Shown one piece after another: positions 15,302 to 24,947 of a DNA stretch of 64,000 nucleotides. Every line of letters begins with the position of its first letter. Positions within the stretch are counted from its first letter, which is position 1. The notes under the pieces were generated by a model, which saw nothing but the letters and a program-made list of their open reading frames with translations, was not told the origin of the DNA and searched no databases. The stretch comes from Streptomyces sp. D2-8 (GTDB taxonomy: Bacteria; Actinomycetota; Actinomycetes; Streptomycetales; Streptomycetaceae): positions 62,001 to 126,000 of the forward strand of contig NZ_JAAHBP010000008.1 of the NCBI RefSeq assembly GCF_023184515.1, in the 5' to 3' direction. Made by a program: the position numbers and the translations under genes.

Positions 15302-16905
15302 GCCCGGGCGCCGCCGCCCACCGAGGCGGGGAGGGTCGCCCGAGGAGCACCCGCCCGGCCGCCCGCCGCGGACGGGACCGCAAGGCCGAGGTCCTGATGC
15401 CCGTGCCCGGCCGGGACCGGTTCGCGCCCGGGGACGCGCCGTCCGTCGCCGTGGTGGGCGGCGGGATCGCAGGTCTCGCCGCGGCCACCGGACTGGCCGA
15501 ACGCGGGGCCCGGGTGACCCTCTACGAGCGGGAGGAGTCCCTGGGCGGCCGCCTCGCCGGGCACCGCACCCGGCTGGCCGACGGCTCCGAGGTGACCATG
15601 AGCCGCGGCTTCCACGCCTTCTTCCGCCAGTACTACAACCTGCGCGGCCTGCTGCGGCGCACCGACCCAGCCCTCGCCCGCCTCACCCCGCTGCCCGACT
15701 ACCCCCTGCGGCACAGCGGCGGACTGACCGACAGCTTCGCCCGCGTCCCGCGCACCCCGCCCCTCAGCGCCCTCGGCTTCGCCGCCCTCAGCCCCACCTT
15801 CGGCTGGCGCGACCTCACCGCCCTGGACGCCCGGGCGGCGCTGCCGCTGACGGACGTGCGCGTGCCCGACGTGTACACCCGCTTCGACCAGGTCGGCGCG
15901 ACCGACTTCCTGGAACGCGTCCGCTTCCCCGAGGCCGCGCACCACCTGGCGTTCGAGGTGTTCTCGCGCAGCTTCTTCGCCGACCCGCGCGAACTCTCCG
16001 CCGCCGAACTGATGCTGATGTTCCACATCTACTTCCTCGGCTCCTCGGAGGGACTGCTCTTCGACGTGCCCGACGAGCCCTTCCCGCAGGCCCTGTGGGA
16101 GCCGCTCGGCGACTACCTCCAGCGCCTCGGCGCGACCGTTCGCACCGGCACCCCCGTCCACGGCGTGGAGCCCGTCGGCACCGGGGGAGCCGAGGTGCGC
16201 ACCGGCACCGGCACCGACCGGCACGACGCGGTGGTGCTCGCTCTGGACACCGGGGGACTGCGCCAGGTCGTCGCCGCCTCGCCCGGCCTGGGCACCGCCC
16301 CCTGGCGCGACGGCATCGCCGCCCTGCGCACCGCCCCGCCGTTCCTCGTCTCGCGGCTCTGGCTCGACCGGCCGGTCCGCGCCGACCGCCCCGGCTTCCT
16401 CGGCACCAGCGGCTACGACGGCCTGGACAACATCAGCGTCCTGGAACGCTACGAGGGCGAAGCCGCCCGCTGGGCCGCGAAGCACACGGGTTCCGTGGTG
16501 GAACTGCACGCCTACGCCGTCGCCCCCGGCGCCGGCCGGGAGACCGTGCAGGACGTGCTGCTCGGGCAGTTGCGGCGGGTGTACCCGGAGACCCGTCAGG
16601 CGCGCGTCGTCGACGCCCGGCACGAGTGGCGCTCGGACTGCCCGCTCTTCCCGGTCGGCACCCACCACCGGCGCCCCACCGTGACGACCCCGCACCCGTG
16701 GCTGACGCTGGCCGGCGACGGGCTCCGCTGCGACCTGCCCGTGGCCCTGATGGAACGCGCCGCCACCACCGGCTTCCTGGCGGCCAACGCCCTGCTCGCC
16801 GGGTGGGGCGTCCGCGGCCAAGTGCTGTGGACCGTGCCCCGGGCGGGCCGCTCCCCGGTGCTGCGGGCACTCGGCGCGTTCGCGGATCGCCCGGCGCGCC
16901 CGTGA
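15298..16905 (+). CDS. crtU: CrtU, beta-carotene desaturase/methyltransferase (isorenieratene synthase)
   Basis: 535 residues from the ATG overlapping the crtT stop. A basic, low-complexity lead of about 40 residues precedes the FAD fold (VAVVGGGIAGLAAATGLAER) and YEREESLGGRLAG; further typical segments are SRGFHAFFRQYYN and LAGDGLRCDLPVALMERA. The family converts the beta rings of beta-carotene to aromatic phi rings, making isorenieratene. The last eleven codons lie inside a 125-base segment that is repeated immediately downstream. Confidence 0.87.
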   Translation: MSPGAAAHRGGEGRPRSTRPAARRGRDRKAEVLMPVPGRDRFAPGDAPSVAVVGGGIAGLAAATGLAERGARVTLYEREESLGGRLAGHRTRLADGSEVTMSRGFHAFFRQYYNLRGLLRRTDPALARLTPLPDYPLRHSGGLTDSFARVPRTPPLSALGFAALSPTFGWRDLTALDARAALPLTDVRVPDVYTRFDQVGATDFLERVRFPEAAHHLAFEVFSRSFFADPRELSAAELMLMFHIYFLGSSEGLLFDVPDEPFPQALWEPLGDYLQRLGATVRTGTPVHGVEPVGTGGAEVRTGTGTDRHDAVVLALDTGGLRQVVAASPGLGTAPWRDGIAALRTAPPFLVSRLWLDRPVRADRPGFLGTSGYDGLDNISVLERYEGEAARWAAKHTGSVVELHAYAVAPGAGRETVQDVLLGQLRRVYPETRQARVVDARHEWRSDCPLFPVGTHHRRPTVTTPHPWLTLAGDGLRCDLPVALMERAATTGFLAANALLAGWGVRGQVLWTVPRAGRSPVLRALGAFADRPARP

Positions 16906-17151
16906 CACCCGGCCGTCGTACGGGCCCGCAACGCCCGTGCCGCCGGTGACGCCAGGCCGCCGGGCGGGCCCGGGGCGTGCCGCACAGGCCCGTCCGGGCG
17001 GGCCGCCCCCGCTGCTGTGGGTACTTGGCGCGTTCGCGGATCGCCCGGCGCGCCCGTGACACCCGGCCGTCGTACGGGCCCGCAACGCCCGTGCCGCCGG
17101 TGACGCCAGGCCGCCGGGCGGGCCCGGGGCGTGCCGCACAGGCCCGTCCGG
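16873..17151. repeat. 125-bp perfect direct repeat at the crtU 3' end
   Basis: 16873-16997 and 17027-17151 are identical by eye, at a period of 154 bases; the 27 bases before each copy are also similar (GCTGC.GGG.ACT). The first copy holds the final codons and stop of crtU plus intergenic sequence; the second repeats those codons without the gene. This looks like a recent tandem duplication in the gap between the convergent crtU and Rieske genes. No other gene is seen in 16906-17161. Confidence 0.85.
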
Positions 17152-17161
17152 CGGGGTCACC

Positions 17162-18175
17162 TCACCCGGGGAACCGTCCGGTGCTGCGCAACGCCCAGCG
17201 CCGCTCCGCGTAGGCCAGGTCGTCGCGCCACAGGCGCCCCGCCGTGTGCCGCATCAAGGGGCGCAGCACGGGGGCGGCGGCCCGGGCCAGTGCGAAACCG
17301 CGCCGCTCCGAAGCGGCGACGACCGCCTCGATCACGGCCGTCCGCGGCCGGTCCGCGTCCGCGGCGGTCAGCGGCGTGGCGTGGGTCTCCACCACGGACG
17401 TGGCGCCCTCGCCGTCGGTGATGCGCATGACGACGGTGCGCGGCTCCGGCGCGGTGAACTCGGCCCGTACGGGCACCACGAGTCGGCCCGCCACCCGGAA
17501 GGACACATCGACGACGAAGGCGTCGTTCTCGTCTCCCTCGTCTCCCCGCGGTTCCCGGGCGACCGTCAGATCGACGAACGAGTACGGATGGAACCAGGAC
17601 CCGTGCCACGGGTCGAGCCGGTTGGCCACCACGTCCTGCGGTTCGCACCGCCCGACCGCCGTGAACACGGCGTCCACCCCGGTGCCGGGTGCGGGACGGG
17701 CCGGGACCACGGGCCGCTCCGACGGCTCCTCACCGCCGACCGCGTCCAGCCGCACCCACACCAGCACCCCGTCGTCGTGGACGGGGTACGGCTGCCAGCC
17801 GGCGAACGGGGAGCCGTCCAGGGCCAGTCCGTGCCAGTGGCACATCAGCGTGCCGCACACCACCCGGCTGTCCCGCAGCGGTGCTCCGAGGTGCGGGCAG
17901 GCACCGGGACCCGCCCGCAGGTCACCCGAGCGCGAGCGCCACAGCACCACCTCGACGCCGGCGACGGTCCTGCCGTAGGGGCTGCCGGGGCGCACGTCCC
18001 GGGAGGCACCGACCACGAACCAGTTGCCGGAGGGCCGGGCGGACGCCCGTTTCAGCGTGTCGGCGATCAGCGCCGGACGGGCCGCGCGCCAGGTCGGCGT
18101 CTGCTCCGCCCAGCCCGGGCCGCGGCGCCGCCGCAGCGGTGCGGTCCAGCGCGCCTTGTCCGCTCGGTCACCCAT
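17162..18175 (-). CDS. Rieske [2Fe-2S] protein at the crtV position
   Basis: 337 residues. The Rieske cluster motifs are GACPHLGAPL and CHWHGLALDG (CxH and CxxH ligands), at about residues 93-125. The remaining part (FVDLTVARE, VVVPVRAEFTAP) resembles the DUF5914-type domain of Streptomyces proteins coded beside crtB. The start overlaps the crtB stop by 8 bases and is preceded by GGAAGGGACC, so it is the last gene of crtE-crtI-crtB-. A redox partner or oxygenase role in ring aromatisation is plausible but unproven; I leave the symbol empty. Confidence 0.75.
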   Translation of the reverse strand: MGDRADKARWTAPLRRRRGPGWAEQTPTWRAARPALIADTLKRASARPSGNWFVVGASRDVRPGSPYGRTVAGVEVVLWRSRSGDLRAGPGACPHLGAPLRDSRVVCGTLMCHWHGLALDGSPFAGWQPYPVHDDGVLVWVRLDAVGGEEPSERPVVPARPAPGTGVDAVFTAVGRCEPQDVVANRLDPWHGSWFHPYSFVDLTVAREPRGDEGDENDAFVVDVSFRVAGRLVVPVRAEFTAPEPRTVVMRITDGEGATSVVETHATPLTAADADRPRTAVIEAVVAASERRGFALARAAAPVLRPLMRHTAGRLWRDDLAYAERRWALRSTGRFPG

Positions 18176-19151
18176 GACCCGGTCCCTTCCGTTCCAGCGC
18201 GGCGTGGCCCGCCTCGGGAGCCGCGTGCCATCGCGCGCCGGCCGCCTTCAGGACACCGGCCGCGGCGGTGGCCGCCCGCCGGCGCCGGGGTACCACCGCA
18301 CGGCGGTGCAGCACGGTGTAGTCGTGCCGCGCGATCGCGTCGAGGATGCCGCCGTAGAGCGTGAACGCGGTCCCGATGCAGGGGCGCACCCGCGGGTCGA
18401 GCATCGCGATGCCCGGTTCCGCCGTCCGGTACACGTCCCTGGTCAGGGCCTCGGCCGCGACGAGTGCCGCCCGGATGCGCGGGTCGCGGCGGCCGGTCCG
18501 CCGGCTCCACTCCAGGAGCGGCCGGTCCACGCCGTGGGCGGCGAGCAGGTCCGCGGGCAGGTAGACGCGACCGCGGTCCAGGTCCTCGCCCACGTCCCGC
18601 AGGAAGTTGGTCAGCTGGAACGCCACCCCGAGGGCCGCCGCGTGCGGTGCCGCCTCCTCGCGCGGGACGACCGTGCCGAGCACGGGCAGCATCTGCAGGC
18701 CGATCACCGCGGCCGAGCCGTGCATGTAGGCCCGCAGGTCGGCGTAGGTCGGGTAGTCCGTGACGGTCAGGTCGGCGCGCATCGAGGCGAGGAAGTCCGC
18801 GAACAGGGTCACCTCGATGCCGTAGCGGTCGGCGGTGTCGGCGACGGCCCGGACCACCGGTTCGGTCCCGCCCCCGCTGCGCAGCGCATGGGTGAGATCT
18901 CCTTCCAGCCGCTTCAGCAGCAGGTCCCGCTCGTCGGGTGTAAGGCGCCGGTCCAGGTCGTCGACGATGTCGTCGGCCCAGCGGGCGAAGCCGTACAGCG
19001 CGTGCACCGCCGAGCGGCGTTCCAGCGGCAGCAGGCGCGTGGCCAGGAAGTAGGTCCGGCCGTGCCGGGCGTTGAGCTGCCGGCACCGGCTGTAGGCGGT
19101 GCGCAGGCCGGGGTCGGTGATCCCGGCCGCGTCCAGTTCACGACGGGTCAT
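18168..19151 (-). CDS. crtB: Phytoene synthase CrtB
   Basis: Start at ATG 19151 (MTRRELDAAG) with GGAGCAGG upstream; 327 residues. It has the squalene/phytoene synthase motifs FARWADDIVDDLDRR (first Asp-rich) and LTNFLRDVGEDLDRGRVYLP split as NFLRDVGEDLDRGR (second), and the YxxxD-like HGSAAVIGLQMLP helix. It condenses two GGPP molecules to phytoene. It overlaps crtI by 14 bases and the Rieske gene by 8. Confidence 0.93.
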   Translation of the reverse strand: MTRRELDAAGITDPGLRTAYSRCRQLNARHGRTYFLATRLLPLERRSAVHALYGFARWADDIVDDLDRRLTPDERDLLLKRLEGDLTHALRSGGGTEPVVRAVADTADRYGIEVTLFADFLASMRADLTVTDYPTYADLRAYMHGSAAVIGLQMLPVLGTVVPREEAAPHAAALGVAFQLTNFLRDVGEDLDRGRVYLPADLLAAHGVDRPLLEWSRRTGRRDPRIRAALVAAEALTRDVYRTAEPGIAMLDPRVRPCIGTAFTLYGGILDAIARHDYTVLHRRAVVPRRRRAATAAAGVLKAAGARWHAAPEAGHAALERKGPGHG

Positions 19152-20700
19152 GGGCACCTGCTCCGGTCGGGGTGGACGGGAGGCGGTTCGCGGACCGGCC
19201 CGCCCGGGCCGCCCGGGTGCGGCCCCCGGTGACGCGGGCGGCCGCGAGTTTCCCGCTGATGAGCACGGTCGGCACGCCGACACCGGGGGTGGTCCCGCAG
19301 CCGGCGAGCACCACGTTGTCCAGCCCGCGTACGAGGTTGCGCGGCCGGAAGGGTCCGGTCTGGGCGAAGGTGTGGGAGACGGAGAAGGGACTGCCCGCCG
19401 CGTGGCCCTGGGCCGTCCAGTCGAGCGGGGTCACCAGCAGTTCCTCCTCGACGCTGTCCGCGAATCCGCCGAGGCCGCGGCGTTCCAGCTCGGCGACCAG
19501 GCTGTCGCGGTAGCGCGGGCCCAGGTCCCGCCAGGCGGCGGCGGAGGGGCCGACGGCGGTGTTGGGGCAGGGCGCCAGGACGTAGTGGAGGTGACGGCCC
19601 GGCGGCGCCAGCGAACTGTCGTGCGTGGTCGGACGGGTGATCAGCAGGGACGGGTCGCTCATCAGCGTTCCCGAGCGGGTCAGTTCGTCGAAGGTGCGCT
19701 CCCACGCGGCGCCGAAGGACAGCGTGTGGTGGGCGAGGTGGGGCCAGGTGCGGTCGGTCCCGGCGTGCAGCACCACGGCGGACGGCGAGTGCCGCAGCGG
19801 TACCGGGCGCCGGGGAGCCCGGCCCAGGAGCCGGTGCGCGGCGGGTAGTTCGCAGGTCAGCACCACCGCGTCGCACGGGATGCGCTCACCCGAGGCGAGC
19901 CGGACGGCCCGCACCCGGCCCGCCGAACGTTCCAGCGCGCTCACCTCCGCCGACCACCGCAGCTCGGCACCGGCACCGGCCGCCACGTCCGCCATCGCGC
20001 GGGGCAGGGCGTGCATGCCGCCCTTGGGGAACCAGACGCCCGCCACGGTGTCCATGTAGGCGATCACCGCGTAGGCCGCGAGAGCCCGGGCCGGTGCCAC
20101 CCCGGCGTACAGGGCTTGGAAGGAGAAGACGCGGCGCAGGCGGGGGTCGGAGAGGAAGCGGCCGATCCGGCCGTCCAGCCGGCCGAAGCCGCCGAGCGCC
20201 GCCAGCCGGGCCAGATCCGGGTGCGCGAGCTGGAGGGGCGAGTCGAAGTTGGTGTCGATGAAGCGGCGCATCTGCGCCCGGTACAGCCGCTCCAGCCACT
20301 CCCGCAGCCTGCGGTAGCCCGCCGCCTCCGCCGGTCCGGCGAAGCGCCGCACCTCCGCCTCCATGGCGTCGCCGTCGGTGTGCACGTCGAGCGAGGTCCC
20401 GTCCGCGAAGCCCGCCCGGTAGGCGGGATGCAGGGCCACCAGCTCGACGTGCCGGCCGAGGCTCTCGCCGACGGCCGCGAACGCCTCGTCGGCCAGCTGC
20501 GGCATCGTCAGCACGGTGGGCCCGGTGTCCACCAGATAGTCGCCGAGGCGTACCCGCCCGGCCCTCCCGCCCGGGCCGGCGTCCCGTTCGACGAGCGTGA
20601 CCCGGCGGCCGGCGCCCAGCAGATGCAGGGCACACGCCAGCCCGGACAGGCCGGCGCCCACCACGACGACATGGTCCGTCGGCCCCGTCACCGTCCTCAT
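19138..20700 (-). CDS. crtI: Phytoene desaturase CrtI
   Basis: 520 residues. N-terminal FAD-binding fold HVVVVGAGLSGLACALHLLG, then VERDAGPGGRAGR and DTGPTVLTMP; the C-terminal signature region reads VLAGCGTTPGVGVPTVLISG, all as in bacterial CrtI. Performs the four desaturations from phytoene to lycopene. Translationally coupled to crtE through a 4-base overlap at its start (20697-20700) and to crtB at its end. Confidence 0.93.
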   Translation of the reverse strand: MRTVTGPTDHVVVVGAGLSGLACALHLLGAGRRVTLVERDAGPGGRAGRVRLGDYLVDTGPTVLTMPQLADEAFAAVGESLGRHVELVALHPAYRAGFADGTSLDVHTDGDAMEAEVRRFAGPAEAAGYRRLREWLERLYRAQMRRFIDTNFDSPLQLAHPDLARLAALGGFGRLDGRIGRFLSDPRLRRVFSFQALYAGVAPARALAAYAVIAYMDTVAGVWFPKGGMHALPRAMADVAAGAGAELRWSAEVSALERSAGRVRAVRLASGERIPCDAVVLTCELPAAHRLLGRAPRRPVPLRHSPSAVVLHAGTDRTWPHLAHHTLSFGAAWERTFDELTRSGTLMSDPSLLITRPTTHDSSLAPPGRHLHYVLAPCPNTAVGPSAAAWRDLGPRYRDSLVAELERRGLGGFADSVEEELLVTPLDWTAQGHAAGSPFSVSHTFAQTGPFRPRNLVRGLDNVVLAGCGTTPGVGVPTVLISGKLAAARVTGGRTRAARAGRSANRLPSTPTGAGAHDPS

Positions 20701-21836
20701 ACGAGTTCCTCCGCGTGGTGCGGGGCGATGCCCGAGGCCCGCTCGACCAGGGCGGCGAACTCCCGCCGTACGCCGGGTGCGGCGCCGGTCGCCCCGAAAT
20801 GCCGCACACCGGTGGCCGCCAGGTCCGCGATCCTCGCCTCCACCTCGGCCCGGGCGCCCGTCCGCTCCAGCGCCGCCCGCATCCGCTCGACGGTGTGCCC
20901 CGGCCGGGCGTCCGCGTCCGGGGCGAGCACGGCGGCGGCGTCCTGGTCGCCGGTGGCCTCCGCGAGCCGGACGGCGACGGCGAGGAGCGGGGTGAGCTTG
21001 CGGGAACGCAGATCCTCGTCGGCCGGCTTGCCGGTCAGCGCCGGGTCGCCGAAGGCGCCGAGGAGGTCGTCGCGCAGCTGGAAGGCCAGCCCCGCGCACC
21101 GGCCCGCGGCCCGCAGCGCGCCCAGGGTGCGGGCGTCCGCACCGGCCAGCGACGCGCCCAGCGCCAAGGGCCGCGCGACCGTGTACCGGGCGCTCTTCAG
21201 GACGGCGATGGCCAGTGCCTCCTCGGCGCCGGACGAGCCGCTCGCCTGCGCACGCAGGTCGCGGTACTGCCCGGCGACCATCTCGGTGCGCATGACCCGC
21301 CACTCGTCGTGCAGCCGCGAGCCGTGCGGCGAGGCGAGCGCCGTCTCCGTCAGGAGATCGTCCGCCCACGCCAGCGCCAGATCGCCCGCGAGCACGGCCG
21401 CCGACGTCCCGAACGACTCGGCGGTCCCGTCCGCGCGGCCCCGGTGCTCCCGGGCGAACTCCACGTGTATCGCGGGCCCACCCCGGCGCAGCGGTGATCC
21501 GTCCATCACGTCGTCGTGGATGAGGGCACAGGCCTGGAGCAGTTCGAGGGCGGCCCCCACGCGCAGGACCGCGCCGGCGTCGCCCGAGCCGCCCGCGGCC
21601 CGCCACCCGCACCACACGAACGCCGTACGCAGCCGCTTGCCGCCCCGCCGGACGAACGCGGCGACGCGCTCGGCCATGTCGTGGGCGAACACCCCGCCGG
21701 TGTCGCGGGCTTGCCGCAGCCGCGCCTCGAGCACCCGCTCGAGGACCGCCTCCATGGCGCGCGTGGCCCCGGGAGCGGTGAGCGGGGCGTGGTTCGTCTC
21801 CGCCGGTCCGGCCACCGTCGGCCGCGGTCCAAGCAT
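20697..21836 (-). CDS. crtE: Geranylgeranyl diphosphate synthase CrtE
   Basis: Start at ATG 21836, preferred for GAAGGGG upstream; 379 residues. First Asp-rich motif IHDDVMD (D108, D109, D112) and second FQLRDDLLGAFGD (D256, D257, D264) are typical of trans-isoprenyl diphosphate synthases, with GGKRLR near residue 65. Supplies GGPP to CrtB. First gene of the minus-strand crt operon; its candidate LitS promoter is at 21876-21904. Confidence 0.92.
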   Translation of the reverse strand: MLGPRPTVAGPAETNHAPLTAPGATRAMEAVLERVLEARLRQARDTGGVFAHDMAERVAAFVRRGGKRLRTAFVWCGWRAAGGSGDAGAVLRVGAALELLQACALIHDDVMDGSPLRRGGPAIHVEFAREHRGRADGTAESFGTSAAVLAGDLALAWADDLLTETALASPHGSRLHDEWRVMRTEMVAGQYRDLRAQASGSSGAEEALAIAVLKSARYTVARPLALGASLAGADARTLGALRAAGRCAGLAFQLRDDLLGAFGDPALTGKPADEDLRSRKLTPLLAVAVRLAEATGDQDAAAVLAPDADARPGHTVERMRAALERTGARAEVEARIADLAATGVRHFGATGAAPGVRREFAALVERASGIAPHHAEELV

Positions 21837-21875
21837 GCACAACCCCTTCTCGCTTCCCGTCATCCGCACATCAGT

Positions 21876-21904
21876 GCTTCTGCGGGGAGCTGTGTTTCGG
21901 ATGC
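21876..21904 (-). promoter_or_regulatory. Candidate LitS promoter of crtE
   Basis: Minus strand GCATCCGAA-N15-GAAGC, 39 bases before the crtE start, identical in the conserved bases to the element before crtY. It lies in the 84-base gap between photolyase and crtE, so crtE is transcribed separately from the SDR-photolyase operon. Confidence 0.55.
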
Positions 21905-21920
21905 GCCGGGCGCCGGGCTC

Positions 21921-23294
21921 TCAGTCGCGGCCCCGGGCCTGCCGGAAGCGGGCCAGGCCCTCGCCCAGGTCGAGGAGCGGTGCCGGATAGCGGAGCCGGG
22001 CCCGCTCGTCCTCCGGCAGCCGCCAGGGCTCGTGCACCGCGGCGCCGCCGACGTCCGCCAGTTCCGGCACCCAACGGCGTACGTAGGTGCCGTCCGGGTC
22101 GTAGCGCTTGCCCTGGAGCACGGGGTTGAGGACGCGGTGGGGGCGGGTGTCGGTGCCGGTGCCGGCGACCCACTGCCAGTTCAGCTGGTTGTTGACGAGG
22201 TCGCCGTCCACCAGGAACCGCAGGAAGTGCCGGGCGCCGATCCGCCAGTCCACGTACAGCGTCTTGGTCAGGAAGCTCGCCACCAGCAGCCGGGCGCGGT
22301 TGTGCATCCAGCCCTCGTGGCGCAACTGGCGCATGCCCGCGTCGACCACCGGGTAGCCGGTGCGGCCCTCCCGCCACGCGGCGATGTCCTCGGCCGCCTC
22401 CTCCTCGCCGCGCCACCGGTCGTCCCGGGTGCGGTAGTCCTGGACGGCCGCCTCCGGCCGGGCGGCGAGGACCTGGTGGTGGAAGTCGCGCCAGCACAGC
22501 TGGCGGACGAACGCCTCCGCCCCGGCACCGCCCTTCGCACCGGCTCGCCGGACCACCTCCACCGGCGAGAGCGCCCCGAAGTGGAGGTACGGAGACAGGC
22601 GCGAGGTCGCGTCACCGGCCAGGTCGTCGTGCCGTTCCTCGTACCGGGACAGGCCGGCGTCCGCCCACCGCGCGAACCGGTCGCGCCCCGCCGACTCCCC
22701 ACCGGCCGGGAGATCCTGTGACAGGTCCGCCACCCCCGCGCGGGACGGCAGCTCCTCGCCGCGCACCGCGTCGGGGACACGCACCACACGCGGCGCGGGC
22801 AGGGGGTCGCGCAGCGGCTCCTTGGACCAGCGGCGCATGTACGGGGTGAACACGGCGAAGTGGTCCGAGCCGTGCGGGGTGACGGCCCCCGGCGCGAGGG
22901 CGGTGACCACGCCGTCGTGCACCCGCAGCGCGACACCGTCGGCGTCGAGCTCCTCGCGCAGCCGCTCCTCACGGCGGTGGGCGTAGCGGGTGACCCCCGC
23001 GGCCATGTGCACCTCCCCGGCACCGCAGGCGGCGGCGACCGCGCGGACCTCCGGGGCGACCGGCCCGGTGCGCACAACCAGCCGCCCGCCGCGCCGGCGC
23101 AGCGAGGAGTCGAGGTCGGCCAGGCAGTCGACGAGGAACGCGGCGCGGTTGGGCACGTCGAAACCGGCGGCGTGGACGGCGGGGTCGCGGACGAACAGGG
23201 GGACCACCTCGTCCGCCGCGTTCAGCGCGGCGTGCAGGGGCGGATGGTCGTGCAGACGCAGGTCCGAGGTGAACAGGACGACCGCGACGGTCAT
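21921..23294 (-). CDS. phr: Deoxyribodipyrimidine photolyase
   Basis: Start at ATG 23294 (MTVAVVLFTSDLRLHDH) behind AGGAGTG; 457 residues. The N-terminal photolyase domain begins with that strand; the FAD domain shows RLSPYLHFGALSP, CWRDFHHQ, MRQLRHEGWMHNRARLL and the signature DWRIGARHFLRFLVDGD and NNQLNWQWVAG. Class I CPD photolyase: light-driven repair of pyrimidine dimers in DNA. Four bases after the SDR gene, so co-transcribed. Placement in the crt/lit locus links DNA repair to light induction. Confidence 0.93.
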   Translation of the reverse strand: MTVAVVLFTSDLRLHDHPPLHAALNAADEVVPLFVRDPAVHAAGFDVPNRAAFLVDCLADLDSSLRRRGGRLVVRTGPVAPEVRAVAAACGAGEVHMAAGVTRYAHRREERLREELDADGVALRVHDGVVTALAPGAVTPHGSDHFAVFTPYMRRWSKEPLRDPLPAPRVVRVPDAVRGEELPSRAGVADLSQDLPAGGESAGRDRFARWADAGLSRYEERHDDLAGDATSRLSPYLHFGALSPVEVVRRAGAKGGAGAEAFVRQLCWRDFHHQVLAARPEAAVQDYRTRDDRWRGEEEAAEDIAAWREGRTGYPVVDAGMRQLRHEGWMHNRARLLVASFLTKTLYVDWRIGARHFLRFLVDGDLVNNQLNWQWVAGTGTDTRPHRVLNPVLQGKRYDPDGTYVRRWVPELADVGGAAVHEPWRLPEDERARLRYPAPLLDLGEGLARFRQARGRD

Positions 23295-23298
23295 GGTG

Positions 23299-24882
23299 TC
23301 ACTCCTGGTGCGGTGGTGCGGATTCCGTCTGTTGCTCCCGGACACTTCGCCGCTCGCGGGCCCGCCGGATGCGCGAGGCGCTCCGGCGTCCGCCCGTGCC
23401 CTCGGACGCGGCCCGTGCGATGTTGCGCGCCATGCCGCCGAACACGACGGAGTGGAACGGGGCGACGCTCCACCAGTAGGCGTGACCCAGCAGGCCGCGC
23501 GGATGGAACAGGGCGCGCTGCCGGTAGCGGGTGCGGCCCTCGTCGTCGGTCTCGGTGTACATCTCCAGCCAGGCGAGCCCGGGCAGCCGCATCTCGGCGC
23601 GCAGCCGCAGCAGATGACCCGGTTCGATCTCCTCGACCCGCCAGAAGTCCAGCGAGTCGCCGACCCTCAGCCGCTCGCTGTCACGCCGTCCGCGGCGCAG
23701 CCCGACCCCGCCCGCGAACCGGTCCAGCCGGCCCCGGACCGCCCAGGCCAGGGGGGAGGAGTACCAGCCGTTGTCGCCGCCGATGCCCTCCACGACCTTC
23801 CACAGCGCCTCCCGGGAGGCGTCGACCGGCCGCTGCCGTTCGTCCTCGTAGAGGCTGCCGCCCGCCCAGTCCGGGTCCGTGGGCAGCGGGTCGCTGGGCG
23901 CTCCGGGCACCGAGGCCGAGGACCAGCGCGTCGAGACCTGCGCCTCCCGCACCCTGCGCAGCGCCAGGGCCAGCGCCTCGTCGAACGGCAGCGGCCGGCC
24001 CGGGGTGTCCGGCACGTACCGGGCGATGTCGTGTTCGTGGCAGACGACCTCGTGCCGCAGCGACTCGGTCAGCGGCCGGGCCAGGGAGGCGGGCACCGGG
24101 GTGACCAGGCCGACCCAGTGGCTGGACAGCCGTGGGGTGAGGACCGGGACCGGCACGATGATCCGCCGCCGCAGTCCGGCGACGGCGGCGTAGCGCCGCA
24201 TCATGTCCTGGTAGGTGAGGACGTCCGGCCCGCCGATGTCGAAGGCCCGGTCGACGTCGTCCGGCATGGTGGCCGACCCGACGAGGTAGCGCAGCACGTC
24301 CCGTACCCCGATGGGCTGGGTGCGGGTGTGCACCCAGCTGGGGGTGACCATGACGGGCAGGCGTTCGGTGAGGTAGCGCAGCATCTCGAACGACGCCGAT
24401 CCCGAGCCGATGACGACGGCGGCCCGCAGCACCGTCGCGGGCACGGGCGAGTCGAGGAAGATCCGCCCCACCTCGGCCCGGGACCGCAGATGCGGGGAGA
24501 GCGACTCCTCGGGGACGCCGCGGGGCGTGAGCCCGCCGAGGTAGACGATCCGCCGTACGCCGGCGGCCCGGGCCTGCTCGGCGAAGATCCGGGCGGCGGC
24601 CCGGTCGGTGTCCTCGAACCGGGAGCCCGAGCCGAGGGCGTGCACCAGGTAGTAGGCGACGTCGACACCGCGCATCGCGGAGGCGACCGACTCCGGGTCG
24701 GTGACGTCCCCCCGGACCGTCTCGGCGTGCGCCGCCCAGGGGTGGTCGCGGAGTTTGCCGGGGGAGCGGGCGAGACACCGGACGCGATGGCCCTCCTGCA
24801 GCAGTTCCGGCACCAGGCGCCCGCCGATGTATCCGGACGCCCCGGTGACCAGGCAGTGCAGCCGCTGCCCGTCCGTCGTCAT
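23299..24882 (-). CDS. SDR-like NAD(P)-binding protein with DUF2867 domain
   Basis: 527 residues. N-terminal atypical SDR fold with TGASGYIGGRLVPELL, DVTDPESV and YYLVHALG; C-terminal region (from about 340) is DUF2867-like, with SLDFWRVEEIEPGHLLRLRA and YWWSVAPFHSVVFGGMARN. Such fusions are frequent next to actinomycete crt genes, but the reaction is unknown; a redox step on a lipid or pigment is possible. First gene of the operon with photolyase; candidate LitS promoter 65 bases upstream. Confidence 0.8.
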   Translation of the reverse strand: MTTDGQRLHCLVTGASGYIGGRLVPELLQEGHRVRCLARSPGKLRDHPWAAHAETVRGDVTDPESVASAMRGVDVAYYLVHALGSGSRFEDTDRAAARIFAEQARAAGVRRIVYLGGLTPRGVPEESLSPHLRSRAEVGRIFLDSPVPATVLRAAVVIGSGSASFEMLRYLTERLPVMVTPSWVHTRTQPIGVRDVLRYLVGSATMPDDVDRAFDIGGPDVLTYQDMMRRYAAVAGLRRRIIVPVPVLTPRLSSHWVGLVTPVPASLARPLTESLRHEVVCHEHDIARYVPDTPGRPLPFDEALALALRRVREAQVSTRWSSASVPGAPSDPLPTDPDWAGGSLYEDERQRPVDASREALWKVVEGIGGDNGWYSSPLAWAVRGRLDRFAGGVGLRRGRRDSERLRVGDSLDFWRVEEIEPGHLLRLRAEMRLPGLAWLEMYTETDDEGRTRYRQRALFHPRGLLGHAYWWSVAPFHSVVFGGMARNIARAASEGTGGRRSASRIRRARERRSVREQQTESAPPHQE

Positions 24883-24947
24883 GGTCGTGCCTCCGTCCGC
24901 CGGCGCCGCCGCCGTGCTGTCGGTTCACGGCCGGCCCTGACGCGAAG

